Shown piece after piece: positions 34,512 through 46,176 of a stretch of DNA of 61,855 nt (its first letter is position 1; every line of letters starts with the position of its first letter). Both the position numbers and the translations under genes were made by a program. This DNA comes from Vicinamibacteria bacterium. GTDB lineage: Bacteria > Acidobacteriota > Vicinamibacteria > Fen-336. Where the stretch lies: assembly GCA_016934575.1 (NCBI GenBank), contig JAFGSN010000136.1, forward strand, positions 1 through 61,855, given 5' to 3'. The notes beneath the pieces are model-generated. The model did not search any database, was not told the DNA's origin, and worked only from the letters and a program-made list of their open reading frames with translations.

Positions 34512-35165
34512 TCATCGTGCACGGATTCTCGCCCGGGACAATGCTTCAAGCGCCTCTTCGTCGCTCACGGCATGGAAATCCTCATAGAACTGTCCCACGG
34601 CCACGAAATGAGGCGGAGTCGCCAAGGCCTCCAGACGCAGCCCTTCGGCCGCGAACGCGCCGACGGTCTCGGGCGGAGCCACTGGAACCGCGATCAGCGC
34701 TTCGCCGGGAGCCGCGCGCTTCATTACCAGGGCGGCCGCGCGAGCGGTCTGCCCGGTGGCGACGCCGTCGTCGACGATGACGATCGTGCGTCCGGCAAGC
34801 TGTTGTTCAGGCCACGCGCGCCGGTAGAGGTCGCTGCGACGCGCGATCTCCGTTCGTTGCCGCCGGATCTCCTCGTCAAGATAGTCTCCCGGCACTCTCA
34901 GCCTCTCGATGAGATCGTCGTCGAGGAGAATGATCCGCTCGCCTCCCGCCATGGCCACGGCGCCTATAGCCAGCTCGGGATGCGCCGGCGCGCGGATCTT
35001 GCGCGGCACGATGACGTCGAGCGACGCCTCCATGGCTTCCGCCGCCGCGACGGCGACGATCACTCCGCCTCGTGGAATGCCCAGCACGACGACATCGGCG
35101 GGAGGCAGACGTTCTTTCAGCCACTTTCCAAGGGCTTTTCCGGCTTCATGTCGATCGACGAACAT
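34512..35165 (-). CDS. Phosphoribosyltransferase-family protein
   Basis: About 217 residues with a type I phosphoribosyltransferase fold: the flexible region VVVLGIPRGGVIVA near the start and the PRPP-binding loop IVIVDDGVATGQTAR at about 132-146. Short proteins of this type (COG1926-like) act on unknown substrates and often occur singly next to stress or erythromycin-esterase-like genes. ATG 35165 (MFVDRHEAGKAL) is the usual family start; an earlier frame start adds 12 residues. Nearest neighbours are unrelated on both sides. The base accepted cannot be told. Confidence 0.88.
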   Translation of the reverse strand: MFVDRHEAGKALGKWLKERLPPADVVVLGIPRGGVIVAVAAAEAMEASLDVIVPRKIRAPAHPELAIGAVAMAGGERIILLDDDLIERLRVPGDYLDEEIRRQRTEIARRSDLYRRAWPEQQLAGRTIVIVDDGVATGQTARAAALVMKRAAPGEALIAVPVAPPETVGAFAAEGLRLEALATPPHFVAVGQFYEDFHAVSDEEALEALSRARIRAR

Positions 35166-35375
35166 CCCGAAACCTCGCTCGCGAGCACGCAGAGGAATCA
35201 TCGATCGCTTTCGGCCGCTCCGGCCGCGAGTCGCCCGTCGACGTCAGCTCACGCGCTTTGTGCTCGCATGAAATCATGAATTTTCATTCTTGCGATTGTA
35301 CTCGGGAAAAGCGGAACGGAGGGAACCGCGACACGTCAGAACTCGTGAAACGACAATTCGCCCGCACATTACGCG

Positions 35376-38231
35376 CTAGCTGAACAATCGCAGTTGCATC
35401 TTTTTATAAGTCAGCTTGGGCGAAGTGCGGAGCACGGCGTCCTCCGGCACGGAGTCGAGAAAGGGCGACGGTCCGCCCGGCAGGCGACGACCCCAGAGCA
35501 TACGCCGGCCGGCGTGGCTGAGCACGGCCAGTTGCCGCGCCCGAGTGACGGCCACGTAAAGCAACCGGCGCTCCTCCTCGGGATCGGCGTCGAATCCCTC
35601 CATTGCGAGCGGCATGAGTCCGCGCTCGACCCCGGTGACGAACACGACCTCGAACTCGCGACCCTTGGCGGCGTGCATCGTCATGACGGCCACCTTCTCG
35701 GATCTGGGATCATGGCGCTCGTCTTCGCCCACGGAATGGCAGGGAATGCCGCTCCTTCCGAGAGCCTCGATCATCTCACGTCTTTGCGCCCTGGTGCGGC
35801 TCAGAATCGCCACGTCCCCGAAACCGGCGTCCAGCATCTCGGCGTCGCTTCCCCGTCCCGTGTCCACGGCAAAAGAGCTCGTGCCGCCGATCAAACGTTC
35901 CAACCGGACGACTATCTGTTCGGCCTCGCTATCCGGCGTGGGGCAGGCGACGATTTCGACGCGCCGTCCCGCCTGCGCGGTCGTGAATGACGAGGAGGAA
36001 TTGAGCATGGCCCGCGCGACCTGAAACGTCGGCTGCGTGAGCCGATAGGTCGTGCGCAAGCGCACGACCTGGGCGGCGAGAAACGCCTCGGTGAATCTCT
36101 GGAAGTGACCGGGGCGCGCGCCGCGGAAGCCATAGATCGACTGGTTCGGATCGCCGATGACGAAAAGCCCTGCGCCGTCCGGTTGTAGGATTCGGATCAG
36201 CGCCGCTTGCACGTCATTCACGTCCTGGTACTCGTCCACGCACACGGACTCGAAACGTCGAGCAAGACGCGACGCCAGGTCAGCGTCCGCAAGAAGAAGC
36301 CGGCACGGCCGGAGCACGAGGTCGTCGACGTCGGCAAGTCCGCGTTCCGCCAGGAGCGTCTCGTATCGCCGATACGTCTCGCCGAGAGCCGGGTCCGCGC
36401 CCAGCGCCGCGAGCGGATCCATCGACTGCTTTGCCAGGCTGATATAACGGAGCCTCCGCCCCGCCTCGTTCTTGACGCCGCCGCCTTCCAGGGTCTCGCG
36501 GACCAGGTCGAGGCGCGCTGCGTCGTCCACGATCTCTCCGGCGGATCGCCCCATGTTGTGTAAGAGCCAGCGCCCCAGTCCGTGAAACGTACATATCAAA
36601 GGGGCTTCGTCGCCGCTCTCCGGAAGCGCCTTCCGGATCCGCTCGCGCATCTCCTCCACGGCCTGTTTCGTGAACGTGACGGCCAACACGCGATCAGGCC
36701 GGACGGCGCCGCGTCTGATTTGCTCGACGATGCGAGACACCAGAGTCCGTGTCTTGCCCGTGCCCGGCCCGGCGATCACGAGGACCGGCCCGCGCGCGCC
36801 GACGGCGCGCGCCTGATCGGCGTCGAGCTCCGCCGAATTCGCGTCGGACGGGGACGCGCCGGCACTTTTGTGTTTCGTGGCCGTCTTTCGCTCCTCGTTT
36901 GTTCCGCGTTCGCTTGGTCGTTGTTTCTCTACAACCGGCGATGCGTCCTCATCGAAGAAGGCCGTCTGCCCCGCCAACCGCTGGCGCTCTTCTGGAGCAA
37001 AGATATGAATCGCGCCGAACTCACCGTCATAACCGGGCGCTATGGTCAACTCCTCGTTCCGGACCCGACGCACGGCTTCGGCCATGAGCGCGCCCCCGAC
37101 ACGGGCGATGTCCGCGAGCGGCGTTTCACGGAGTACGACCAGCTCGGGACCGAGCTCGTTCAGCACGCGGTCGAGCCGGGCTTTCACTTTTTGGCTCCCG
37201 GACCCGACGCCGAGCGCCGCGCCGATCACTTCCCGAAGCGGCACGAATCGACGAAACGGCACGGAACCGGCGGGGCGGCTGCCAGCCGGACGGTCGGCCA
37301 GGTCGAGCACGCGGCTCATCACGCCGACCGTGATGAGCCCTCCGCACTCGGGGCAACGTCCGCTCAGTTCCCGCGTCCTTTCCGGCTCGATCCGCAGACG
37401 GCATTTGCGATGCCCGTCCAAGTGGTACTTGCCCTCTTCCGGAAAGAACTCGATCGTCTCCACAAATCCCGCGCGCGTCCGCAGCGCATCGAGCAGCGCC
37501 TCGTAGGACGGCGCGATATCGAGCACGTTGGCTTCTCTGCCGAGGTTGCCCGCGGAGTGCGCATCCGAGTTCGAAATCAGAGTCAATCGATCGAGCCCCG
37601 ACACTCGCCAGTTCATGCCCGGATCGGACGAGAGCCCGGTCTCGACCGCGAACACCTCGCCGGCCAGGTCGCCGAAGCACTCTTCGAGCGATTCGAAGCC
37701 CGACTTGGAGCCGAGCAGCGAGAACCACGGAGTCCAGATGTGCGCCGGGATCAGGAAAGCCGACGGATCGGTTTCCAGAGTGATCTGCAACAAATCGCGC
37801 GCGTCGAGTCCCAGGATGGGCCGTCCGTCCGACGAAAGATTGCCGATTGCCGCCAGGCGATCGGAGAATCTCCGGGCGGCGTCAAGCGTCGGAACGAAGA
37901 CGATGTTGTGATTCTTGCGAACCCGACCGTCTTTCTTGTAGATGTTGGAAATCTCGACCTGCAGCACGAAGCGCACCGAACCGGCGCAAGCCGAGGACAA
38001 ACCTTGTTCGGCCGCGCGCGCCAGATCGGGCTTGAGCTGAAAAAAACCAGAATCGTCCGGATCGAGCTGTTCCGCGATCTCGGCCATCCACCCCGGATGC
38101 GTGAAGTCGCCCGTGCCCACGAGACCGATCCCTTTTTCGAGCGCCGCGCGGTGAAGCGCCGGGAAATCCAAACCGCGGCTCGTGGCGCGGGAGAAGCGCG
38201 AGTGGATGTGCAGGTCGGCGATGACGGACAT
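35376..38231 (-). CDS. EndoQ-like PHP nuclease fused to UvrD/Rep-type DNA helicase
   Basis: A 951-residue two-part enzyme. Residues 1-420 look like endonuclease Q, which cuts DNA 5' of deaminated bases and abasic sites: PHP metal motif DLHIHSRFSRATS (D6, H8, H10), H164, SNSDAH (D223, H225) and a zinc finger with C277, C293 and C296 (GRCPECGGLITVGVMSR). A charged linker (about 425-465) leads to a superfamily 1 helicase: Walker A AGPGTGKT (487-494), VDEYQDVN, GDPNQSIYGFRGA, MTMHAAKGREFEVVFV and LLYVAVTRAR. It would recognise a deaminated base, nick, and unwind. The ATG directly abuts the stop of the upstream hypothetical gene (TAGATG). Confidence 0.93.
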   Translation of the reverse strand: MSVIADLHIHSRFSRATSRGLDFPALHRAALEKGIGLVGTGDFTHPGWMAEIAEQLDPDDSGFFQLKPDLARAAEQGLSSACAGSVRFVLQVEISNIYKKDGRVRKNHNIVFVPTLDAARRFSDRLAAIGNLSSDGRPILGLDARDLLQITLETDPSAFLIPAHIWTPWFSLLGSKSGFESLEECFGDLAGEVFAVETGLSSDPGMNWRVSGLDRLTLISNSDAHSAGNLGREANVLDIAPSYEALLDALRTRAGFVETIEFFPEEGKYHLDGHRKCRLRIEPERTRELSGRCPECGGLITVGVMSRVLDLADRPAGSRPAGSVPFRRFVPLREVIGAALGVGSGSQKVKARLDRVLNELGPELVVLRETPLADIARVGGALMAEAVRRVRNEELTIAPGYDGEFGAIHIFAPEERQRLAGQTAFFDEDASPVVEKQRPSERGTNEERKTATKHKSAGASPSDANSAELDADQARAVGARGPVLVIAGPGTGKTRTLVSRIVEQIRRGAVRPDRVLAVTFTKQAVEEMRERIRKALPESGDEAPLICTFHGLGRWLLHNMGRSAGEIVDDAARLDLVRETLEGGGVKNEAGRRLRYISLAKQSMDPLAALGADPALGETYRRYETLLAERGLADVDDLVLRPCRLLLADADLASRLARRFESVCVDEYQDVNDVQAALIRILQPDGAGLFVIGDPNQSIYGFRGARPGHFQRFTEAFLAAQVVRLRTTYRLTQPTFQVARAMLNSSSSFTTAQAGRRVEIVACPTPDSEAEQIVVRLERLIGGTSSFAVDTGRGSDAEMLDAGFGDVAILSRTRAQRREMIEALGRSGIPCHSVGEDERHDPRSEKVAVMTMHAAKGREFEVVFVTGVERGLMPLAMEGFDADPEEERRLLYVAVTRARQLAVLSHAGRRMLWGRRLPGGPSPFLDSVPEDAVLRTSPKLTYKKMQLRLFS

Positions 38232-38678
38232 CTAGCGCGTCGTCCTCATGCAAGACAATGCATGATTCGCGGCCAACATGAGCGTGCGCCATTCGACGAT
38301 TCGCGTTCGAGCGACGTCCGTGGTGCTCTCGATGTCGCATCCGAGCGGCATGGCCCTGTCCATCGCCAAGGTGACTCTGTCCAGGGCTTCTTTCTCGCCC
38401 TCCGAGATGATCCCATTCGCTTGAAGCTCGTCGGGCATCCAGTACAAGACGTCGTACCACATCGACCGCAGCTCGGTCACGCGATCGAGGTAGGGCGTGG
38501 GCCGGCCGAGCGAAGACGTTGTTCCGCCTCGCGCCAACGCCTCGAGGAGCAGGCACATCGTCTGTCGCTTGCGCTCGCGTGATTTGCCGGACTTCCTCAC
38601 GATGGCATTCAATGGCTTGATCTGCTTGCTCGGCGCCGGAACGTCACCAGATCCTACACCATCCGTCCCGTGGTTCAA
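38232..38678 (-). CDS. Hypothetical protein coupled to the EndoQ-UvrD gene
   Basis: A 148-residue soluble protein with a disordered basic N-terminus (about 1-40: KSGKSRERKRQTM) and a helical body (about 55-140). I recognise no family. Its TAG stop is immediately followed by the ATG of the EndoQ-UvrD gene, so the two are on one transcript and probably translationally coupled; a role in the same repair process is a fair guess. The TTG start at 38678 has GGAG only two bases upstream, so an internal start (for example Met41) is possible. Confidence 0.6.
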   Translation of the reverse strand: MNHGTDGVGSGDVPAPSKQIKPLNAIVRKSGKSRERKRQTMCLLLEALARGGTTSSLGRPTPYLDRVTELRSMWYDVLYWMPDELQANGIISEGEKEALDRVTLAMDRAMPLGCDIESTTDVARTRIVEWRTLMLAANHALSCMRTTR

Positions 38679-38832
38679 TGCTCCGGCATTTCAAACGAAA
38701 GAACTCGCGATTGGAAACCGCCGCGATGGATTCTATCGATCGCCGTTCCCGTCAGAACCGCGACACAATCCGTGTAAAACTTTTCAAGCTCCCCTCAACA
38801 CGCACGCCTGGAATTTTGCGCTCTTCCCGCCA

Positions 38833-38838
38833 TATACT
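38833..38838 (+). promoter_or_regulatory. Candidate -10 box upstream of the membrane protein-glgP run
   Basis: TATACT (five of six matches) lies about 45 bases before the ATG at 38883, in the divergent gap between the EndoQ-linked hypothetical gene and the membrane-protein gene. No convincing -35 box is at normal spacing. Confidence 0.3.
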
Positions 38839-38882
38839 GTATCTCAGCTTAAGAAGCTTAACGATCTCACAGGCAGGGTGCC

Positions 38883-39278
38883 ATGAAAAGGCGAGGCGAG
38901 AAAATCGGCTGGATCGGCGGGTGGGCGGGCTCGTTCCTATGGCTGGCGTTGTTCTCGATCGTTCAGCTCGCTCGGGGACGCGTCTCTGACGGCGTTATCG
39001 GAGCGGCGCTTTTCGTGCTGGCGCTTCTGTTGATCGTAACGCTGACGCCGTGGCGCTTTCCACAAACGCCGTACTGGAAGCTGCTGCTGTCGCCATACGT
39101 TCTGTTCATGGCGTCAGTCGCATTCGTGCTCTGGTCCGTGGAAGAAGCGGCGAAGACAAGCATGACGCCCTTCGCGCTCCTCGTCTTTCTGCCCATGCTC
39201 TCCCCATTCGTGACGATCGGCCGGCGTCGCTGGCGGGACGGCGAACCTCCCGAAAGCTCACAGAAGAACAGGACGTGA
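38883..39278 (+). CDS. Small membrane protein preceding glycogen phosphorylase
   Basis: A 131-residue protein with four predicted membrane helices: about 12-29 (GWAGSFLWLALFSIVQLA), 37-54 (GVIGAALFVLALLLIVTL), 67-86 and 96-111. Its ends are charged and no family is recognisable. Three bases separate its stop from the ATG of the glycogen phosphorylase gene, so they are co-transcribed and the ribosome site of glgP (AGGA) lies inside its 3' end. A functional link to glycogen is not otherwise supported. Confidence 0.65.
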   Translation: MKRRGEKIGWIGGWAGSFLWLALFSIVQLARGRVSDGVIGAALFVLALLLIVTLTPWRFPQTPYWKLLLSPYVLFMASVAFVLWSVEEAAKTSMTPFALLVFLPMLSPFVTIGRRRWRDGEPPESSQKNRT

Positions 39279-39281
39279 ACC

Positions 39282-41711
<2,430 letters not shown>

Positions 41712-41744
41712 CTTCCAAGATCTCCGGCGCCATACATTACGACA

Positions 41745-43802
41745 ATGTCATCATCGGAGAGACGTGCGCTGGCATCGACTCTGGCTTTGGGATTGCTCGC
41801 AAGATTCCCATTCTGGTTGCGCGCGGCGCATGAGGCTCTGGATGGCGACACTTCAATTGTCGGCCTCATGGCCCAGCGACCCGGTCTCGACCTGGCCTTC
41901 TGGGGCCAGCCCTACGGATCAGCGCTGGATAGCTGGCTGGTCGCGCCATTCGTGGCCGTTCTGGGCATGACGCCGGAGGCGGTTCGCCTTCCCTACCTGC
42001 TCGCCAGCCTGGCGCTCATCCCTCTCGCGTATTATCTGGGCCGCGCGCTCGATCACAACGCCGCTCTGCCAGCAGCGTTGCTGATGGCTTGCCCCTCGAC
42101 GTTCTTTCTCGATCTCGCCGTGTTTCCTTTGCCGTTCTACCCGACCATCCTCGTCCTTCACGGGCTCCTGTTTCTCGGAGCGCTCGATCTGACAAGACGC
42201 CATGAGTCGCGTGTCGTTGGACGCGCGGCGTTGTGGGGAGCGCTCGCCGGGCTCGCCCTGTGGACTCATCTCGTCTCCCTCTGCATTCTTCTGGCATGCG
42301 CGATACACGTCGTCGTGCTGAATCGTGCGAGCGGGCAACGGCCGAGACCGGGTTTGCTGGCGGCGATACCGGCCATGGCCGTCGCCAGTGCGCCTTTGTG
42401 GCACGTTTTGCTCACGAAACCGTCGGCTCGCTCTGTGTCAAGCGTGTGGCGTTCCGGCGAAACCGTCACGCACCTCATCCAGCTCCTGCCTCGGTTCCAT
42501 GAGCCTCTTCTGACCGTGCTGGGAGCGCGCGGGCTGCTGGCGCCGGATGACGGCGCGCGCGTCTCTCAAAGACTGGCATCCAGCCTGCTCGTCTTTCTTT
42601 ATCTTCTGCTTCTGGGACTTGCCTTGCGTTTCGGCTGGAGACGCGCGCCCGTGAGAATGCTCGCGATCGCGATCGCGTTCGTCTGCGCGGCCTTCCTCAT
42701 GGCGCTCCGATCCACGCCCGATACCGCCCGTTTTCTCGCTCCAGCATACCTTCCGATTGTGGCGCTCGCCGCCCTGGGAATCGCGCGCGCGCGCCCGGCG
42801 CGTCTGGGTCGTTGTCTCTTGACGGGGATGCTGCTTCTCAACGCGGTCCATGGAGCGAGGCTCTGGCTCGAATGGCGCCGCCATCAAGCCAAGGAGCCGC
42901 TCATGCCCGACTGCCGTCCAGTCGTCGAACGGCTTCACGCACGAGGGATTCGGCGCGCCTGGGCCTCGTACCACATGGCCTACTGCGTCACGTTTACCAG
43001 CGGCCGGAAGATCGTCGCGTCGCAGCCGTGGAACGAACGCTTCCCTGGCCACCCTCTGCCGTATGCAAATGAAGTGAAGTTCGCTCGGAAGGTCGCCTGG
43101 ATTCTCCAGCCTTCGCGGGACTTCGACTTGCCCTCGCCGGATCGATTCGAGGCGCGACTTGCGTCCTCGGGCGCCCGCTGGCAACGAACCGATCTCGGTG
43201 ACGCGACGATCTTCGACGAATTCATCCCGCCTTTTTCTCCGGACGTCGTTCCATATGCGTCAAGCGGCGCGGCGGCCGACAAGGATCCCGTCACATACGC
43301 CATCGCGCCCGGGCAATGCGCCACAGTCTTTCATCTCGAAAAGCCGACCGCGCTGGCTGGAGTGACTCTGCTGGGCGTCGCCGGCGGTCCCGCGCTGCCC
43401 TCGGGCATGAGCGTCGAGGTCTCGCGCGACGGCGAGCGCTTCGAACGCGTGGCACGCCCGCGCTCGGGACGCCGGCGGCATGAGATCGTGTGGCTGAATG
43501 GCCAGCCGCAGTCCAGAGCCGATGGCGCCGCCTTTTCGTTCCCGCTCTCGGGCATAACGGTGTCCGCCATCCGAGTTCGCCCGGCTCCTCCGCAAGGCCC
43601 ATGGGCTCTCGCGGAGCTTCTTCTTCACCGCCGCGCGTCGGAAGCTCCATGGGATGACTGGCTGGCCGAGGATCTGTCGTGGGAGGAACGTCGCCGCGCG
43701 CTCGATAAGTGGCGGCGTCGCGATCGCGCCGATTGGCACTACCGATCGCTCATCGTTTCACGACAGGCGTCTCATGCAGCGAAGATTCTCCAGCGGCCTT
43801 GA
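41745..43802 (+). CDS. Membrane glycosyltransferase (GT39/PMT-like) with C-terminal beta domain
   Basis: A 685-residue protein. The first half has about ten membrane helices and an early lumenal acidic motif (LDGDTSIVGLMAQRPG, Asp-x-Asp-like in loop 1) as in polyprenyl-phosphate-dependent GT-C enzymes. After about residue 380 comes a soluble periplasmic region, with a beta-rich domain (about 500-625: VTYAIAPGQCATVFHLEKPT, MSVEVSRDGERFERVARP) resembling discoidin/F5-8C folds. It probably transfers a sugar from an undecaprenyl-phosphate donor to an envelope acceptor. Substrate and acceptor are unknown. It follows glgP by 33 bases, has no clear ribosome site, and is convergent with the next gene. 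Confidence 0.82.
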   Translation: MSSSERRALASTLALGLLARFPFWLRAAHEALDGDTSIVGLMAQRPGLDLAFWGQPYGSALDSWLVAPFVAVLGMTPEAVRLPYLLASLALIPLAYYLGRALDHNAALPAALLMACPSTFFLDLAVFPLPFYPTILVLHGLLFLGALDLTRRHESRVVGRAALWGALAGLALWTHLVSLCILLACAIHVVVLNRASGQRPRPGLLAAIPAMAVASAPLWHVLLTKPSARSVSSVWRSGETVTHLIQLLPRFHEPLLTVLGARGLLAPDDGARVSQRLASSLLVFLYLLLLGLALRFGWRRAPVRMLAIAIAFVCAAFLMALRSTPDTARFLAPAYLPIVALAALGIARARPARLGRCLLTGMLLLNAVHGARLWLEWRRHQAKEPLMPDCRPVVERLHARGIRRAWASYHMAYCVTFTSGRKIVASQPWNERFPGHPLPYANEVKFARKVAWILQPSRDFDLPSPDRFEARLASSGARWQRTDLGDATIFDEFIPPFSPDVVPYASSGAAADKDPVTYAIAPGQCATVFHLEKPTALAGVTLLGVAGGPALPSGMSVEVSRDGERFERVARPRSGRRRHEIVWLNGQPQSRADGAAFSFPLSGITVSAIRVRPAPPQGPWALAELLLHRRASEAPWDDWLAEDLSWEERRRALDKWRRRDRADWHYRSLIVSRQASHAAKILQRP

Positions 43803-43844
43803 CTGCGCCGGAATGGTTGATTCAAGAGATCGTCGGGTTTTCCA

Positions 43845-45434
43845 TCACGGCACATCGCAAACGTCGCCACAACCGCTCGCGAGGTCGTCGTCAGGGCGCA
43901 GGGTTTCTTGAATCCGATCTGCGTCTTCCGGGGAGGCCGACGTCGCGTATGGGATTGGGACGTGATCAGACCCCGCTTCCACGGAACGTCGCCACGGATT
44001 TCCGGCCGAGAAGATCCGCAGCTCGATCATTCCTCGATGCTCGGTAAAAGGATAATGGCGGAACTGCTGGTCGGCGGTCGACCAGCGCCGGGCATAATCG
44101 TAGCGCGCGCCTATGCGCGCATGCTTCGTGAGACGTCTCCAGAAGGACAGCGAAAGCCTGCCGGACAGATCGCGCCTTTTACAATCCGTGCCGAAAACCA
44201 GCCGGCCGTCCGCGCCTCCCGAGCTGGGATAAACGTCGAATGCCGTCACGGCCGTCACCTCCGCCGTGCAGCTCCTTCCGATATCTAAATCCAAGAGAGC
44301 GCCGGTCAGAGTGACGCCGATCTGGTGATAGGCGGCGCGCCGCGCGCGATACGAGCGCGCGCCGATAGCAAGCAAAACCGGCCGGTTGCGGATCCGAATC
44401 GAGCGGACCGCGGCCGCGTCGATCTCATCGCGCGACCGATCCCGATCGTGAAAGTCACGCCGTCCGAACCCAACGTTCAGATCAAAACGCGCGATTGAGG
44501 CATCGAGCTCCACGCGGTCCGCCATGCTGAAGCGGGAGCCTCCATCGAGATTGAGCCATAGCTCTTCATGGCGATAAGCCAGGCGCGACGTCACTCCACC
44601 CGGACACAGCTCGACACCGGCGCGCAAGCCGAGATCGACATAGGAAAGCTCGCGCGCGCCATCCGCGGCTATGCCATGGCCTCGGACGCTCGTCTCGATG
44701 AAGGGAGCGATCCCGGCGCTTTCCGGAGCGCGCAATCGAACGTCAAGACGCGACCGCGCCAGCACGCTCGATGCTCCGGAGCCCGGCCTGTCGGTCGGCG
44801 ATGCCGCGTGAGCGTCGCTCGTGCCGCCCCCGGAAAGCTCGGCCACAAACCGGAAAGGCGGACTCCAACCGGCGCGCGTCGAAATATTGAGCTCGCGCGA
44901 CAGTTCGCGATCCTCCGGCAGAAGCGCGGCTCGTTCGCCGACTTGCGCCAGGAGTCTCCGCGCCGTGTGGTGGTCGTTTTCCTGACGAGCGAGCAACGCG
45001 CCGAACAGCAACCAGCGTCGGCGCTCAGTCTCGTTCGCGGGACAGGCGGTCGACTCGCCCAGCGTCGTTCGCGCCCGATCGAAAGCGCCCTGCTTTATCA
45101 GAACCCAGGCCAGCCAGGCGCGCATCGCGCAATCATCGGGATTCCTGCGCAAGCGCTCGCGCAGCGTTGAAGCGGCGGCGACCAGGTCTTCCTCGGCGAC
45201 ATGCGCGCGGGCGAGCATGCAAGCCGCCGCCGGCTCGTCGGGGCAACGCGTGAACAGCGCCTTTGCGCGTTTCACGGCGTCATCGAGGAATCCTTGTTCA
45301 AGGGCGCTTTCGATTTTCGATCGCTCCGTCCGAAAGACCGCGGCGCAATCAGGAGCGTCCTCCGCGCCGGAGAATGCGGCGACGACGACAAACGCCCAGA
45401 CAAAGACATGCAAGCATCGGCCGTGAAACCGCAT
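43845..45434 (-). CDS. TPR protein with C-terminal outer-membrane beta barrel
   Basis: A 529-residue exported protein. The signal peptide (about 1-24: CLHVFVWAFVVVAAFSGAED) is followed by TPR-like helical repeats (about 30-200, e.g. RTERSKIESALEQGFLDDAV and LAWVLIKQGAFDRARTTL). The remainder (about 215-500) is beta-strand rich with aromatic alternation (AYRHEELWLNL, VGFGRRDFHDRD, ARIGARYDYARRW), as in predicted barrels of the DUF560/YaiO kind. ATG 45434 has GAGG seven bases upstream. It follows the thioredoxin-like lipoprotein by 13 bases. A role in secretion or surface assembly is likely; the cargo is unknown. Confidence 0.75.
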   Translation of the reverse strand: MRFHGRCLHVFVWAFVVVAAFSGAEDAPDCAAVFRTERSKIESALEQGFLDDAVKRAKALFTRCPDEPAAACMLARAHVAEEDLVAAASTLRERLRRNPDDCAMRAWLAWVLIKQGAFDRARTTLGESTACPANETERRRWLLFGALLARQENDHHTARRLLAQVGERAALLPEDRELSRELNISTRAGWSPPFRFVAELSGGGTSDAHAASPTDRPGSGASSVLARSRLDVRLRAPESAGIAPFIETSVRGHGIAADGARELSYVDLGLRAGVELCPGGVTSRLAYRHEELWLNLDGGSRFSMADRVELDASIARFDLNVGFGRRDFHDRDRSRDEIDAAAVRSIRIRNRPVLLAIGARSYRARRAAYHQIGVTLTGALLDLDIGRSCTAEVTAVTAFDVYPSSGGADGRLVFGTDCKRRDLSGRLSLSFWRRLTKHARIGARYDYARRWSTADQQFRHYPFTEHRGMIELRIFSAGNPWRRSVEAGSDHVPIPYATSASPEDADRIQETLRPDDDLASGCGDVCDVP

Positions 45435-45447
45435 TCGCGAACCTCGC

Positions 45448-45867
45448 TCAGGAACCTGCGGCAAGCAGGTTTTCGACGGCTGCGGCAAGCTCCGCCTCTT
45501 GCACGGCGCCGACGATTCGTCCCCTTTCGACGCCATTCTTGAAAAAGATGAAAGTCGGGACAAAGTAGATTTCATAAGCATCCAACAGCGTTATCTCCCG
45601 CGCAATATCGACTTTTCCCACGACAGCGCGCCCCGCGTATCGTGTCGCCAGGCTTTCCATGGCAGGCGCCATCGACGCGCATGCGGAACAGGACGGCGAG
45701 TAGAACTCTACAAGACTCGGGCGTGGGCTTTGCAAGATCTGGGCGGCAAAGCTGGCGCTCGTGAGCTCCAGGACGCCGGCGCTGTCGCCGCTAGGCCCGG
45801 TCGGATCGCTTCCACAACACGCGAGAAGCGCCGAAAGAAGAAAAATCAAGGAAAAACGTTTCTTCAT
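45448..45867 (-). CDS. Thioredoxin-like lipoprotein with CSAC active site
   Basis: A 139-residue exported thioredoxin-fold protein. The lipoprotein signal ends LLSALLAC followed by a second Cys, so it is a membrane-anchored periplasmic or outer-membrane lipoprotein. The active site is C60-SA-C63 (EFYSPSCSACASMAP) instead of the standard CGPC, and the cis-Pro segment is VPTFIFFKNG. The variable CxxC residues change redox potential, so reductase or isomerase action cannot be told. ATG 45867 follows GGAGA at spacing four. Its gene precedes the TPR/barrel gene by 13 bases, which suggests it serves disulfide or assembly control of that partner. Confidence 0.9.
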   Translation of the reverse strand: MKKRFSLIFLLSALLACCGSDPTGPSGDSAGVLELTSASFAAQILQSPRPSLVEFYSPSCSACASMAPAMESLATRYAGRAVVGKVDIAREITLLDAYEIYFVPTFIFFKNGVERGRIVGAVQEAELAAAVENLLAAGS

Positions 45868-46153
45868 GTTATCTCCATCAACATGCGTCAAACACTCGGA
45901 TGGCGCCTGCCGGAGCGCCGAACCCATGAGTGCTCCAAAGTCTAATGAAAATCCGAATCATGCGTCAAACGAGGCGATCAAACGCCACACGGACGCGAAA
46001 TCGACCGCATCGTCGGAGCGCCCCCGCGCGAGATGCTCCCAAGCCGATTGCGCGACGCTTTCCGCGTTAAACCTGGAATGAATCGTCCGCTCTTCGCGTC
46101 TGTCACGTCGCTAGCACGCCCTGCTACCGCCCTTCAACGTCCGTGTTCTCCAG

Positions 46154-46159
46154 TAGAAT
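46154..46159 (+). promoter_or_regulatory. Candidate -10 box of the small coiled-coil gene
   Basis: TAGAAT (five of six matches to TATAAT), 17 bases before the ATG at 46177; the transcript would start just before the GGAGG site. The -35 region (TTCAAC, 46133-46138) is poor and 15 bases away. Confidence 0.3.
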
Positions 46160-46176
46160 AGATCTCGGAGGCGATG

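Noticed and set aside
36582-38582. Long plus-strand open frame of 666 codons opposite the EndoQ-helicase gene
   Set aside because: It is a shadow frame typical of high-GC DNA; composition is Arg/His/Asp-rich with no family motif, while the opposite strand shows complete motifs.
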